DNA of 64,000 bases from contig NZ_JAJNKB010000002.1 in the NCBI RefSeq assembly GCF_021533195.1, positions 558,001-622,000 on the forward strand, in the 5' to 3' direction. Made by a program: the position numbers and the translations under genes. The notes under the pieces are model-generated. The model had not been told where the DNA came from, did not search any database, and saw only the letters and a list, made by a program, of their open reading frames with translations. The stretch comes from Portibacter marinus (lineage in GTDB: Bacteria; Bacteroidota; Bacteroidia; Chitinophagales; Saprospiraceae). Every line of letters starts with the position of its first letter. The stretch's first letter is position 1. Of this stretch, positions 8,322 through 17,747 are shown piece by piece.

Positions 8322-9011
8322 TTAGTCTTGAACCATTGGCTCCAAAACCTCCCAGACATTAGAAGCCACAATTTTCTGACCTTCTACATTTGGATGTTTT
8401 CTGTCAGGTAAGTTGAGCGACTCTACCCCGGCTACATCTTTAAGGAAAAAAGGGATTAATTCAGCATTGTAATCATTTGCCAGTCTTGGATAGATATCGT
8501 TGAAAACATCGACATAATCTTCACCCATATTAGGAGCGGCCTGCATGCCTGCTATGATGATTTCAGCATCAGGGCTTTTTTCCTGAACGATGTCCAAGAT
8601 AGCGCGGAGATTCTGTTCGGTAGATTCCACACTGGTGCCCCTTAACATATCATTGGCACCAAGCTCTAAGACAAATATATCCACGGGCTCTCTTAATACC
8701 CAATTAATCCGCTCAAGACCATTTGAGGTGGTTTCACCACTAAGTCCTGCATTGATCACCTCATATTCAAGACCTAGCGAATCGAGTTTGTTTTGTATCA
8801 GGGATGGAAAGTCCTGCCCCTCCTCCAAGCCATAACCTGCAGTTAAGCTGTTTCCAAAAAACATGATCCGCTTTTTACCCGAATTTTGCTGATTGGTCGA
8901 TAGTGTCTGGACATTTGTTTCATTGTCGCCAACTTTCACATCATTATTTGGTTTATCTTTGCATGCTTGAAGCGATAACAGCAGCAATAAAGACAGTAAG
9001 TAATATTTCAT
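8322..9011 (-). CDS. TesA-like SGNH esterase/thioesterase lipoprotein
   Basis: This 229-residue SGNH hydrolase has a lipoprotein signal with Cys17 (LSLQAC). The catalytic block I is FFGNSLTAGYG (Ser55), where Asn replaces the usual Asp of GDSL. Block III is ELGAND (Asn120) and block V is DRKHPN (Asp203, His206). It resembles TesA/arylesterase, which hydrolyses acyl thioesters and lysophospholipids in the periplasm. It is divergent from the ybbA/ybbP-like ABC genes 47 bp away, the same arrangement as tesA and ybbAP in Escherichia coli. That arrangement strengthens the identification. Confidence 0.87.
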   Translation of the reverse strand: MKYYLLSLLLLLSLQACKDKPNNDVKVGDNETNVQTLSTNQQNSGKKRIMFFGNSLTAGYGLEEGQDFPSLIQNKLDSLGLEYEVINAGLSGETTSNGLERINWVLREPVDIFVLELGANDMLRGTSVESTEQNLRAILDIVQEKSPDAEIIIAGMQAAPNMGEDYVDVFNDIYPRLANDYNAELIPFFLKDVAGVESLNLPDRKHPNVEGQKIVASNVWEVLEPMVQD

Positions 9012-9058
9012 TTGCTCAAAGGTAATATCTGATTGAGTAAGAACAAGTATAATGATCG

Positions 9059-9742
9059 ATGATTTTAGAAGTAAGTGAAGTTTCGAAGGTTTATGAAGGC
9101 GTCAATAGGTCTTTGACAGTTTTGGACGATATTAATTTTTCAGTAGAAGAGGGCGAGACTGTTGCCATAGTAGGGGCTTCAGGTAGTGGTAAAACTACTT
9201 TGTTGGGATTGTGTGCAGGACTGGACGTTTCCAGCTCTGGTGAAATTAGATTGGTCAATCACCATCTCAATTTATTAAGTGAAAATGATAAAGCAGAGGT
9301 AAGAAACAAACACATTGGATTTATCTTCCAAAACTTCCAACTGTTGCCCACTTTAACGGCCATGGAAAATGTTATGCTACCTCTAGAATTACAGGATAAA
9401 GCGGCGGAGGCTGGCCATAAGGCTAAGGAATTGTTAGAAAGGGTAGGGCTTGGAGATCGGATGAACCATTACCCGAATCAATTATCAGGTGGTGAGCAAC
9501 AACGTGTATCATTGGCACGAGCATTTTCTAATACGCCTGATATTCTTTTTGCAGATGAGCCTACGGGCAACCTGGATGATGAAACCAGTGTGGTTGTTGA
9601 AAAGTTACTGTTTGATTTGAATAAAGAGCATAATACCACTCTGGTTATTGTAACACACGATATGGAACTTGCCAGGAAAACGTCCAGGATCATCAGGCTA
9701 AAAGGAGGTAAGATCATGACAGATGAAAAAGTCAAGGCATGA
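9059..9742 (+). CDS. ybbA: ABC transporter ATP-binding protein, YbbA/LolD type
   Basis: This 227-residue ATPase has Walker A GASGSGKT at 39-46, Q-loop near FIFQNFQLL, signature LSGGEQQRVSLARAF at 142-156, Walker B ILFADEP at 162-168 and the switch His200 in VTHD. It belongs to the MacB/LolD/YbbA group, which energises type VII ABC systems acting on periplasmic or membrane substrates rather than moving solutes through the inner membrane. Its stop overlaps the start of the permease gene (ATGA at 9739). Divergence from a tesA-like gene matches the conserved tesA-ybbA-ybbP neighbourhood, whose physiological role is still poorly defined. Confidence 0.88.
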   Translation: MILEVSEVSKVYEGVNRSLTVLDDINFSVEEGETVAIVGASGSGKTTLLGLCAGLDVSSSGEIRLVNHHLNLLSENDKAEVRNKHIGFIFQNFQLLPTLTAMENVMLPLELQDKAAEAGHKAKELLERVGLGDRMNHYPNQLSGGEQQRVSLARAFSNTPDILFADEPTGNLDDETSVVVEKLLFDLNKEHNTTLVIVTHDMELARKTSRIIRLKGGKIMTDEKVKA

Positions 9743-12261
9743 AAACGGGACTGCTTTTTAAGAATGCTTTCAGAGATAGTCGTCGTGACCGTGGTAAGCT
9801 GATCTTATTTATGTCTTCGATCGTATTAGGAGTGGCTGCACTTGTGGCTATTAATTCTTTTAATTACAATTTGGTTCGGGATATTGACCGACAGGCTAAG
9901 TCGCTACTGGGAGCTGATCTTGTGTTTGAAAACAATAAGCCTTTTGAAGAAGAATGGTTAAATGTTATTGATAGCGTTCCCGGTGAAAAATCAACAGAAG
10001 TAGCCTTGCTATCCATGGCCTATTTACCTCAGCAGGAAGCCTCTCAGTTTGTTAGAATAAAAGCTCTTGAAGGAGGATTTCCGTATTATGGAAAGTTGCT
10101 GACCGAGCCTGAAAATTTTGATTTTCAGAGTCAACAGTTGGCACTCGTTGATGATGGTATGCTGTTGCAATACAATGCTGCAATTGGTGACTCCATTAAA
10201 CTTGGAAAAGCAACCTTTAAAATCGGGGGGAGGTTGAAAAGTTCATTTGGATCTGTAGATATAGGTTCTGGTTTTGCCCCGGTGGTATACATCGGAAGAT
10301 CCTACCTTGATTCAACGGACCTCATTCAACCGGGAAGTTTGGTGGATTATACGATCTATAGAAAAACGGGAGATGATTTCGATCCTGATGAATGGAGAAT
10401 GCTTAGAAATGATGATTTTCGGGATAATGGCATGCGAATTCAGACCGTGGAAGGTCAAAAGGAAAATCTGGAAGAAGCTTTTAGCTCGCTCAATAATTTT
10501 CTAAATTTAATAGCATTAGTATCGTTGCTCCTTGCCTGCATTGGTGTAGCCAGTAGTGTACTGATCTATGTTAAAAATAAAGTAAAATCCATTGCCATTT
10601 TCAGATGTCTGGGAATGAATGGAAATGAGGCATTTTTCATCTACTTTATACAAATTTTAGCACTGGCCTTCTTAAGTGTTTTGATAGGCGCCGCGATAGG
10701 CAGTGCGATACAGGTGTTCTTGCCGATCGTCTTTGAAAGCTTTTTACCCTACTCTGTTGAAATGGAAATGTCATGGAGAGCTATAGGAGAAGGAATCTTG
10801 GTGGGTTTAATCATTACCATGTTGTTTGCTCTGGTTCCATTAATCAGGGTGAGAAATATCAGTCCGCTAAGGACATTGAGGAGCTCATATGAAGAGGAGA
10901 GAAACCAATTCGATCGCGTGGAGTGGACCATTTATGGATTGATTGTGTTAGCCATTTTTGGTTTTTTATGGAGTCTGATGGGCAATCTGAAGGATGCCGC
11001 GGTGTTCACAGGAGGGTTAATAGGTGCATTTGGGATTCTGTTTGGCGTTGCAAGGATAGTCATCTGGATGGTTAGAAGATTTTTTCCACGAAACTGGAAT
11101 TTCATATTAAGACAGGGCCTTTCTAATTTATACCGACCTAATAATCAGACCAGAACGTTGATAGTGTCCATTGGTTTAGGGACTGCTATCCTGACCACTT
11201 TATTTATTGTGCAGGGGTTGATTTTAAAAAATGTTAGTGATATGGGTGCTGGCAATCAGGCCAATACCATTTTGTTTGGAATTGAAACCAAGCAAAAAGA
11301 TGAGCTGGCCGACATTACCGAACGTTATGGGATGCCATTGATGCAGCAAACACCCATCATCACCATGGATTTATATGGGTGGAAAGGCAAGACCAAGCAG
11401 GAATGGCTCCAGGATACTGCTCGTACTGCAAGGAGATGGGCCATGAATCGTGAGGCACGGGTGAGTTATTCAGATACTGTTTCCAGAAATGATAAAGTAA
11501 TCGCAGGAGAATACATCGGAAAGGTCGAACCCGGAGATTCCATATTTATAAGCCTTGGCGAGTCCTGGGCAAGGTCTCTGGATGTGGGTCTGGGGGATGA
11601 GATCGTCTGGAATGTGCAGGGAGCTTTGGTCAAAACCTATGTAGGAAGTTTACGTGAAATAAACTTTAGAAATCTGGAAACCAGATTTTTTATTCTCTTT
11701 CCAGAAGGTGTACTGGAGGATGCACCACAATTTCATGTTTTGGTGACCAAGACCCCTGATGCGGAAACCACGGCTGCGTACAGAAATGAAGTGGTACAAA
11801 AGTTTCCCAATGTTTCTATTATTGACTTGGGATCTATTTTAGTAACGCTGAACGATATACTGTCGAAATTGAGCTACGCCATTCAGTTTATGGCCGCCTT
11901 TAGTATTTTGATCGGAATGATCGTTTTAATCAGTTCCTTGTTTTTGTCCAAGTTTCAACGCATTAATGAAAGCGTCTTGATGAGGACCATCGGTGCGGTT
12001 AAAAAGCAGATTTTGAGAATAAATATCGTGGAATACGGATTATTGGGTGCTTTGAGTTCGTTGACAGGCATATTTATAGCTTTGGTTTCAAGCTTTCTTT
12101 TGGTCAAATTTGTATTCGAATTGAACTTTAACGTTCAATGGATTCCGATATTGGTCATATTTGTTCTTGTTACGGGCATTACCATCCTGATTGGTCTTGC
12201 GAACAGTAGGGAAGTAGTCAATAAACCGCCGCTTGAAATTCTGAGAGATAACCAGGTATAA
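9739..12261 (+). CDS. ybbP: FtsX/MacB-type ABC permease, YbbP-like
   Basis: This 840-residue membrane protein has a first transmembrane helix (LILFMSSIVLGVAALVAINS), a large periplasmic domain, and a three-helix FtsX-type block around residues 250-380. A central pair of helices comes at ~395-440, then a second periplasmic domain, and a second FtsX block at the C-terminus (from about residue 710). This duplicated layout and length are typical of YbbP. With the ATPase encoded just upstream (4-bp overlap) it should form a complete homodimeric transporter/mechanotransmission complex. The C-terminal end NSREVVNKPPLEILRDNQ, with PLEILR, is characteristic of the family. Confidence 0.87.
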   Translation: MKTGLLFKNAFRDSRRDRGKLILFMSSIVLGVAALVAINSFNYNLVRDIDRQAKSLLGADLVFENNKPFEEEWLNVIDSVPGEKSTEVALLSMAYLPQQEASQFVRIKALEGGFPYYGKLLTEPENFDFQSQQLALVDDGMLLQYNAAIGDSIKLGKATFKIGGRLKSSFGSVDIGSGFAPVVYIGRSYLDSTDLIQPGSLVDYTIYRKTGDDFDPDEWRMLRNDDFRDNGMRIQTVEGQKENLEEAFSSLNNFLNLIALVSLLLACIGVASSVLIYVKNKVKSIAIFRCLGMNGNEAFFIYFIQILALAFLSVLIGAAIGSAIQVFLPIVFESFLPYSVEMEMSWRAIGEGILVGLIITMLFALVPLIRVRNISPLRTLRSSYEEERNQFDRVEWTIYGLIVLAIFGFLWSLMGNLKDAAVFTGGLIGAFGILFGVARIVIWMVRRFFPRNWNFILRQGLSNLYRPNNQTRTLIVSIGLGTAILTTLFIVQGLILKNVSDMGAGNQANTILFGIETKQKDELADITERYGMPLMQQTPIITMDLYGWKGKTKQEWLQDTARTARRWAMNREARVSYSDTVSRNDKVIAGEYIGKVEPGDSIFISLGESWARSLDVGLGDEIVWNVQGALVKTYVGSLREINFRNLETRFFILFPEGVLEDAPQFHVLVTKTPDAETTAAYRNEVVQKFPNVSIIDLGSILVTLNDILSKLSYAIQFMAAFSILIGMIVLISSLFLSKFQRINESVLMRTIGAVKKQILRINIVEYGLLGALSSLTGIFIALVSSFLLVKFVFELNFNVQWIPILVIFVLVTGITILIGLANSREVVNKPPLEILRDNQV

Positions 12262-12461
12262 GAGGAATTATATGCTCGTTAATAAAACGTTAAACGGAGA
12301 ATATCGGAACTATGGTGCCAAAGTGAACGTAATAATAACGGTTATCAATGCAGCGCATCAAATTTGAATTTCGTTTTTTTTGAACAATTTCATACTTTTA
12401 TGGCCTCGCAGAAAATAAGATTTACTTAAAAAATTTATAAACGGATAAAACTAGATAAGGA

Positions 12462-13295
12462 ATGAGTATTCAGATTAAAAACTTGACCACTAAGCTTTTT
12501 GCAATTCTGTTAATGATGTCTTTAGGCTTCTCAACAGTGATTGCTCAGGATGAAGAAGCTGAGCCATCTCCGGCTGCTTTATACAATGACGGTTTGGCAT
12601 TGCTAAAAGAGAAAAAATATGCTGAGGGCTTTGATTTGATGAGCCAGGCACTTGAAAAGGCCACTGAGGAAGAAGATGAGAAAGTGATAGAACTTGCTAA
12701 AAAGAATGGTTCGGTTGCCGCTTACCAGGCAGGTAATTCAGCCTTGAAAGCCAAGGATTACGAAAATGCGATGATGTATTATGACAAAGGAATTGAGATG
12801 AATCCTGAATATCCAAGTAATTATATTGGAAAAGGGAAAGTAAAGAATGCGAAGGGAGAGAAAGTTGCAGCTGTTGAAGCATTTATAGAAGGAGCTAAAG
12901 TGGCCAAAGAGACGGACGACACAAAGAAGGTATCAGAAGCTAAAAAAAGGTCTAAAATGGTCGTTGGTAAGCTTTTCGCAGCCAAGGAGTATGCTGATGC
13001 GATTAAGGCTGGAAAAAAGATTGAAGAATTTGAAAATATGCCGGAGGTCATGTACTATGTTGCGAGATGCCAGGTAGAGGAGAAAGATTTTGAAGGTGCA
13101 TTGGAGACTGCTGAAAAGTCTATTCAAGCTGGCGAAGCGCAGGGAAAGATTGAAGATAAGTTTTACGTTGCTAAAGGACTTGCTTTAGAAGGATTAGGAA
13201 AAACGGCTGAAGCTATTGCTGCTTATAAGCAAGTGAAAGAAGGTGATTATAAAGAGCAGGCTGAATATAAAATTAAAGAGTTAGGAGGAGAGTAG
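12462..13295 (+). CDS. Exported tetratricopeptide repeat protein
   Basis: This 277-residue protein has a signal peptide ending about VIAQ at residue 28. The mature part is made of helical pairs with TPR spacing: ALYNDGLALLKEKKYAEGF, GNSALKAKDYENAMMYYD, YVARCQVEEKDFEGALETA and GLALEGLGKTAEAIAAYK. It is lysine- and glutamate-rich and should sit in the periplasm or on the outer membrane as a scaffold. No catalytic domain is present. A 200-bp gap separates it from the ABC permease and a strong terminator follows, so it is probably transcribed alone. Confidence 0.75.
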   Translation: MSIQIKNLTTKLFAILLMMSLGFSTVIAQDEEAEPSPAALYNDGLALLKEKKYAEGFDLMSQALEKATEEEDEKVIELAKKNGSVAAYQAGNSALKAKDYENAMMYYDKGIEMNPEYPSNYIGKGKVKNAKGEKVAAVEAFIEGAKVAKETDDTKKVSEAKKRSKMVVGKLFAAKEYADAIKAGKKIEEFENMPEVMYYVARCQVEEKDFEGALETAEKSIQAGEAQGKIEDKFYVAKGLALEGLGKTAEAIAAYKQVKEGDYKEQAEYKIKELGGE

Positions 13296-13392
13296 TCAGC
13301 AAATTCAATGCTATTGGTAAAATCAGGGAGATTTATTGTTTTTAAAGTCTGTTTCTGCCAATGGTATGATGAATTAAGAAAAGAAAATAACG

Positions 13393-13424
13393 ATCGATGG
13401 TCATCTGGCCATCGATTTTTTTTT
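13393..13424 (+). terminator. Strong intrinsic terminator after the TPR gene
   Basis: ATCGATGGTC at 13393-13402 pairs with GGCCATCGAT at 13407-13416 (one G-T pair) around the tetraloop ATCT, followed by nine T. It lies 98 bp after the TPR gene stop. Confidence 0.85.
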
Positions 13425-13545
13425 GATAGAAGAAGAATCGTTACTTAGTTATTGACTTTTGATAGACAACCTGGAAAAAATTTGACGAAGCCTTAGATTG
13501 GTTTCAGGACAAACTTTCTATATTGATGTTCGGAAAAATCTTGCT

Positions 13546-14601
13546 ATGAAGTTTACTACAGTTTTAATATTTCTAAGTGCATTGATGACAATTATAAGTT
13601 GCTCTGATAAGACCACTGTTAAAAGCCAAAAAGTTGAAAACGACCAGTTGAAAGCTCTGATCATAGATGGTCAAAATAATCATGGTGTGTTTCCGATGAC
13701 CACCGTGATGATGAAAGATTATCTAGAGGAAACTGGACTGTTCGAAGTGGACATCGAAAGGACAAAGTACATATATCAAGGTCCACACCATAATGAAATT
13801 GAAGGAGTAGACAGCATTCAGCAATTGGTGGACATGTATCCCATTGAATCAGAAAAAGAATTTGAACATACTAGCAAACCGCAGTCAGACTCTGACTACC
13901 ACCCCAACTTCAGCAAATATGATGTTGTGATTTGCAATTTTGGATGGCAGACGGCTGACTGGCCAAAGCAAACTCAGGATGATTTTGTCAAATACATGAA
14001 ATCTGGAGGAGGACTGGTCATCATTCATGCAGCAAACAATGCTTTTGGAGACTGGGATGAGTATAATAAAATGATTGGCTTAGGTGGCTGGGGAGGAAGA
14101 GATGAAAATAGTGGACCATATGTATATTATGATGATAACGATGAACTCCAGCGCGATATGTCCGAGGGTAATGCAGGTTCTCACGGGCCTCAACATGAGT
14201 TTGTTCTTACCACAAGGTCACCAGATCATCCTATTATGAAAGATTTACCAGAAAAGTGGTTGCACACTAAGGATGAATTATATGAAAGACTCAGGGGGCC
14301 AGCAGAAAATATGACTGTATTGGCTACAGCCTTTTCAGATAAAGAAGGGAATCAAGCACCGTGGGATAAAACACGAAAGGGATCTGGAAATCACGAACCT
14401 ATGTTGATGACGATCGAATATGGAGAAGGTAGGGTATTTCATACGGCTTTAGGTCATATGGACTATTCTATGGAGAGTGTGGGATTTATAATTACATTTC
14501 AACGAGGTGCAGAATGGGCAGCAACTGGCAAAGTGACCATCGATGTTCCAGACGATTTTCCTACAGTAGAGCAATCAAGTGCAAGAGCCTGGCGAAAGTA
14601 G
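13546..14601 (+). CDS. ThuA-domain lipoprotein
   Basis: Starting from the ATG at 13546, this 351-residue protein has a clear lipoprotein signal with Cys19 (MTIISC); the longer frame from 13498 would bury it. The mature protein is a ThuA-like domain (class I glutamine amidotransferase fold). It runs from KALIIDGQNNHGVFPMTT through YDVVICNFGWQTADWP and GGGLVIIHAANNAFGDW to a C-terminal GEGRVFHTALGHMDYSM. ThuA proteins were named from trehalose utilisation, and related proteins sit in keto-sugar pathways with DUF1080 proteins; one of those lies at 38-40 kb in this window. The substrate is not known. Confidence 0.85.
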   Translation: MKFTTVLIFLSALMTIISCSDKTTVKSQKVENDQLKALIIDGQNNHGVFPMTTVMMKDYLEETGLFEVDIERTKYIYQGPHHNEIEGVDSIQQLVDMYPIESEKEFEHTSKPQSDSDYHPNFSKYDVVICNFGWQTADWPKQTQDDFVKYMKSGGGLVIIHAANNAFGDWDEYNKMIGLGGWGGRDENSGPYVYYDDNDELQRDMSEGNAGSHGPQHEFVLTTRSPDHPIMKDLPEKWLHTKDELYERLRGPAENMTVLATAFSDKEGNQAPWDKTRKGSGNHEPMLMTIEYGEGRVFHTALGHMDYSMESVGFIITFQRGAEWAATGKVTIDVPDDFPTVEQSSARAWRK

Positions 14602-14632
14602 GCTTTATAAATGAGGTACTGACAGGCATTTT

Positions 14633-15991
14633 TTATTTTCCTTCGACAAACTTGTCCACATCAATTTTGCTGTCTAGTCCGGATCTATTCATCTTTCTTA
14701 CCTTTCCAAATACGTCATTTTCACCCCAAGCTCTGTCATGAAGTCCAAATATCCACAAGGCATTAGCATAACTATTTGGATCATTGCCATCCAGAAAATA
14801 CTTGTTGTTTAAATATAAAAGTGTGCTTAAGGCAAACTGCGGTGTATTCGTCCAGGCTAAAATTTGTTTTCCCCAAAACATTCTCATATGATTATGCAAG
14901 TAACCTGTCTCCCTCATTCTTTTCATACACTCATTCCAGGCCTCATCATGCGTTTTACCATTTTCCAATTCTGATCTGGTATAGACATGCTCTCGTTCAT
15001 CCGACTTGTGTTTGTCCAAAGTCTCTTGTGCCCAATCAGGTAATGCTTTTAAGCTGTCGTAGTCCTCTTCTGTAAAGTACACAAAATTGTGAGTCAATTC
15101 TCTTCTTACTAAAAGTTCCTCTATGTAAGACTTGACGTCATCGGTTTTACGCCTGGATTCCACTCTGGAAAGAATATAGCTTGGTGCGATATGTCCAAAT
15201 CTGAGATACATACTCATTTCAGAAACCGATCGATCCGTGGGCGATTGACGAGCATCATCATAATCATTTAATTCACTATTTAAAAAATAATCCAACTTGG
15301 ATTTTGCTTCACTATGCCCACCCTTGTATTCTTCTACTACATTTGTATGTTCAGAAAAACTCAGGTCATCGATAATGCTTTGATAAGAATCTATCGACCT
15401 AGAGTCTAAACTATAATTCAAAGTTGATTTAGGTACTTTGGATGATGTGGGTTTTTCTAAGTAATCTTGATATGCATCCATAATGTCTGACCTGATCGTT
15501 CTGGCAGCATATTCTTGTTTATCAGAAACACCCTCAACAGGAACGGTGACATTGGATTCGACCAAAACCAATTTGCTTGAAAAAGTTTTGTGAATATGAT
15601 TGGTAACGGAGGTATTTTCTCTGAGATAGCCAAAATCCGATACAACCGCTTTCGCATCTTTCAGCAAATCCTTGAATACATCAGAAGCCGAGCCTAATCG
15701 AAAAACGAACTTAATATTTCTATCACTTAGTTCATTTTTGAAGTCTTGCAAGCCCTCTACGTGAAATTTGATATGTCTTTCAGTCAAGTGATTTTGAGTG
15801 TTCTCCAGGTGCGTGCAGACCACTACTCCACAATCTTCTTTCTCAGCCAATCCTACTGCATATTCTAAACTGTGATTCCAATGAGCTCTGAAAGATTTAA
15901 TAGCCCAATACAAGATATATTTACCGTTTTCATCACAATCGGTATCATTTACAATGTGAATCCTATCTTCGTGTATATTTTTCATAATCAT
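14633..15991 (-). CDS. phrB: Class II CPD photolyase
   Basis: This 452-residue flavoprotein repairs cyclobutane pyrimidine dimers using light. The N-terminal alpha/beta domain contains YILYWAIKSFRAHWNHSLEYA, where class II enzymes have YxLYWMQxxQRxxxN. The C-terminal FAD-binding helical domain carries ETGYLHNHMRMFWGKQILAW, NKYFLDGNDPNSYANALW and GLHDRAWGE, all diagnostic of class II. Length is normal. It is divergent from the YecM-like gene with 41 bp between the starts. An alternative start two codons downstream (15985) is equally possible. Confidence 0.9.
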   Translation of the reverse strand: MIMKNIHEDRIHIVNDTDCDENGKYILYWAIKSFRAHWNHSLEYAVGLAEKEDCGVVVCTHLENTQNHLTERHIKFHVEGLQDFKNELSDRNIKFVFRLGSASDVFKDLLKDAKAVVSDFGYLRENTSVTNHIHKTFSSKLVLVESNVTVPVEGVSDKQEYAARTIRSDIMDAYQDYLEKPTSSKVPKSTLNYSLDSRSIDSYQSIIDDLSFSEHTNVVEEYKGGHSEAKSKLDYFLNSELNDYDDARQSPTDRSVSEMSMYLRFGHIAPSYILSRVESRRKTDDVKSYIEELLVRRELTHNFVYFTEEDYDSLKALPDWAQETLDKHKSDEREHVYTRSELENGKTHDEAWNECMKRMRETGYLHNHMRMFWGKQILAWTNTPQFALSTLLYLNNKYFLDGNDPNSYANALWIFGLHDRAWGENDVFGKVRKMNRSGLDSKIDVDKFVEGK

Positions 15992-16032
15992 CTAAGTCTT
16001 GGAGATAATATTTATGTTCGGAATCATCAACT

Positions 16033-16560
16033 ATGAGTGAAATATTTAAAGAAGAAAGTCTTCATTTGTTTCTGGATACCATATTTCGAGAACTTGAAAG
16101 GTCAGCAATTAAAGTTGATCACCTTGAAATGGACCACTTATGTTATCGTGTGCAAAGCATGAAACGATATGATGAAATAAAAACGCATCTCACGAATGAA
16201 TATCAGCTGTTGAGTGAATCGTTGGTTAATGGTCGTCCCATTATGAATTTCCAACTTATTCCGCCATTGACATACCAGGAAAGAAAAATTGCAATTCTTG
16301 AAATCCCGGCTCCTAAACATGGCAGCAAGTATGAAGAAGGTTTTGAACATGTTGAATTTGTCATACAAAAAAGCATTGAGGAATTTCTGGAAGAGTACAA
16401 GCATATTCCATTTGATCTCAAAGGGTTAAACAAGCCTTATAATCGAGAAGTGAGGGTCAAGTTTGATCAATACAGCGTTAAATTTCATGAATCAAGCTTA
16501 GTGGAAGTCATTAGAAAAGAGAAGGAAGCGAAGCGCACCAAGCTACCTGACCAATTGTAG
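16033..16560 (+). CDS. YecM-like VOC-fold protein
   Basis: This 175-residue soluble protein starts MSEIFKEESLHLFLDTIFRELE. It contains DHLCYRVQSMKRYDEIK, GRPIMNFQL, EIPAPKHGSKYEEGFEHVEFVI and VKFHESSLVEVI, the pattern of the YecM family, a variant of the vicinal-oxygen-chelate fold. The His and Glu of DHLCYRV and FEHVEFV are in positions that bind metal in related proteins. No activity is established for the family. It shares a divergent promoter region with the photolyase gene. Its 3' end overlaps the convergent T9SS gene by 18 bp. Confidence 0.78.
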   Translation: MSEIFKEESLHLFLDTIFRELERSAIKVDHLEMDHLCYRVQSMKRYDEIKTHLTNEYQLLSESLVNGRPIMNFQLIPPLTYQERKIAILEIPAPKHGSKYEEGFEHVEFVIQKSIEEFLEEYKHIPFDLKGLNKPYNREVRVKFDQYSVKFHESSLVEVIRKEKEAKRTKLPDQL

Positions 16561-17601
16561 GCTTCCCTGGAAAATGTCTACATCCCCATTCGAAAAAGAA
16601 ATCTCGGCAACATAGACATAGAGGCCCACGTTGGCTGGCTGGTCATTTAATCGTCCATCCCAACTCTGGCCATTGGATACCAGGTTGCCCCATTGATCAA
16701 AAACTTTAAGGTAGTTTACACTTTCTACGCCTTTGCCTGTAAATACTTCAAAAACATCATTGAAACCATCTTCATTGGGTGAGAAAATATTCGGAATGTA
16801 AAACCTTCTTTCTTCCGCTGCAATGAGCGCTTCCACAATCACAACGATGGTATCAAATTCAATCTGTTCTAATTCGAAGAAAGCAAAATCATCCAATGCA
16901 AAATCATTGCCGTTAGGGTTAGTATTTTGATTGATGATACAAATATCAGCAGTCTCAGCTGATTCACTATTCCATAATTCGTAAAATTGCCGCCACTCGC
17001 AAACGTTTTGAGCAGCAGTAAAAACCTGACCTATGGGTGTGCCATTGATAGAGAATTTCAGCATGGCGGGGTTCTCTCTTTTTACCGATGTTAGCCATGA
17101 TGAGAAGGCGTAAGTTGAATTAGGTTTGATGTCAATGGTCTGGCACCATACTCGTTCATTGGCTACCGGTGAGCCGTCTATTACCATCATCGGTCCATCT
17201 CCAGTAGTATGATCTGGACAATCTTCGAAAAATACGCCATTCAAGGACTTTGCACTGGTCGAAATTCCAAAAACGCCTTGTGTATTGATCGCATCGACAA
17301 AGGGATAATCACTGCTAAACCCTACATTTCCTTCAGAGAAATCAGGGTTTTCAATTAGATTTTGAGTGGGTTCAAAAGTGATACGCCTGACAATATAAGT
17401 TGTTTCTTCTAAAGGTCTAGCGGTGGGATTGTAGATGGTAGGGTTCGTCAGGCTTTTAGATGGGGTCCACAGATATAAAAAGTCGCCTTGCTCGGTTTGC
17501 AATTCAATGGCTTCCCCAGGATTACAAATGTACAAGGTATCCTGAGCACTTACCAACTTAAAACCCAACAAGCATAGAAAGATGAAAATGACGTTTTTCA
17601 C
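16543..17601 (-). CDS. T9SS type B (gliding motility-associated) exoprotein
   Basis: I place the start at a GTG (17601), which yields MKNVIFIFLCLLGFKLVSAQ, an ideal signal peptide. The ATG-free extension to 17694 would put ~31 unlikely residues in front. The 352-residue protein has an N-terminal Ig-like part ending FLYLWTPSKSLTNPTIYNPTA and a carbohydrate-binding-like jelly-roll region (NLIENPDFSEGN to DDFAFFELE). The CHU_C/type B C-terminal domain begins at FYIPNIFSPNEDGFNDVFEV and ends GSLQLVR. It should be secreted by T9SS. The last 18 bp overlap the convergent YecM-like gene. Confidence 0.85.
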   Translation of the reverse strand: MKNVIFIFLCLLGFKLVSAQDTLYICNPGEAIELQTEQGDFLYLWTPSKSLTNPTIYNPTARPLEETTYIVRRITFEPTQNLIENPDFSEGNVGFSSDYPFVDAINTQGVFGISTSAKSLNGVFFEDCPDHTTGDGPMMVIDGSPVANERVWCQTIDIKPNSTYAFSSWLTSVKRENPAMLKFSINGTPIGQVFTAAQNVCEWRQFYELWNSESAETADICIINQNTNPNGNDFALDDFAFFELEQIEFDTIVVIVEALIAAEERRFYIPNIFSPNEDGFNDVFEVFTGKGVESVNYLKVFDQWGNLVSNGQSWDGRLNDQPANVGLYVYVAEISFSNGDVDIFQGSLQLVR

Positions 17602-17747
17602 TTCGGAAAGATATAAAAAGATCACAAAACCATAGCGTTTCAAGCAGATGTCCGTTAGGATGCAATTGAGTTCAAAAAAGTGCAAAACTGCCAACTAAAA
17701 ACTGTTAAGCACGTTTCCGCAATGATAACCATATTCAAACAAGTCAA

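Noticed and set aside
8845-8860. GNSL instead of GDSL in the TesA-like enzyme as a loss of activity
   Set aside because: The Ser, Asn, Asp and His of the SGNH set are all present, and the Asp of GDSL is not catalytic.
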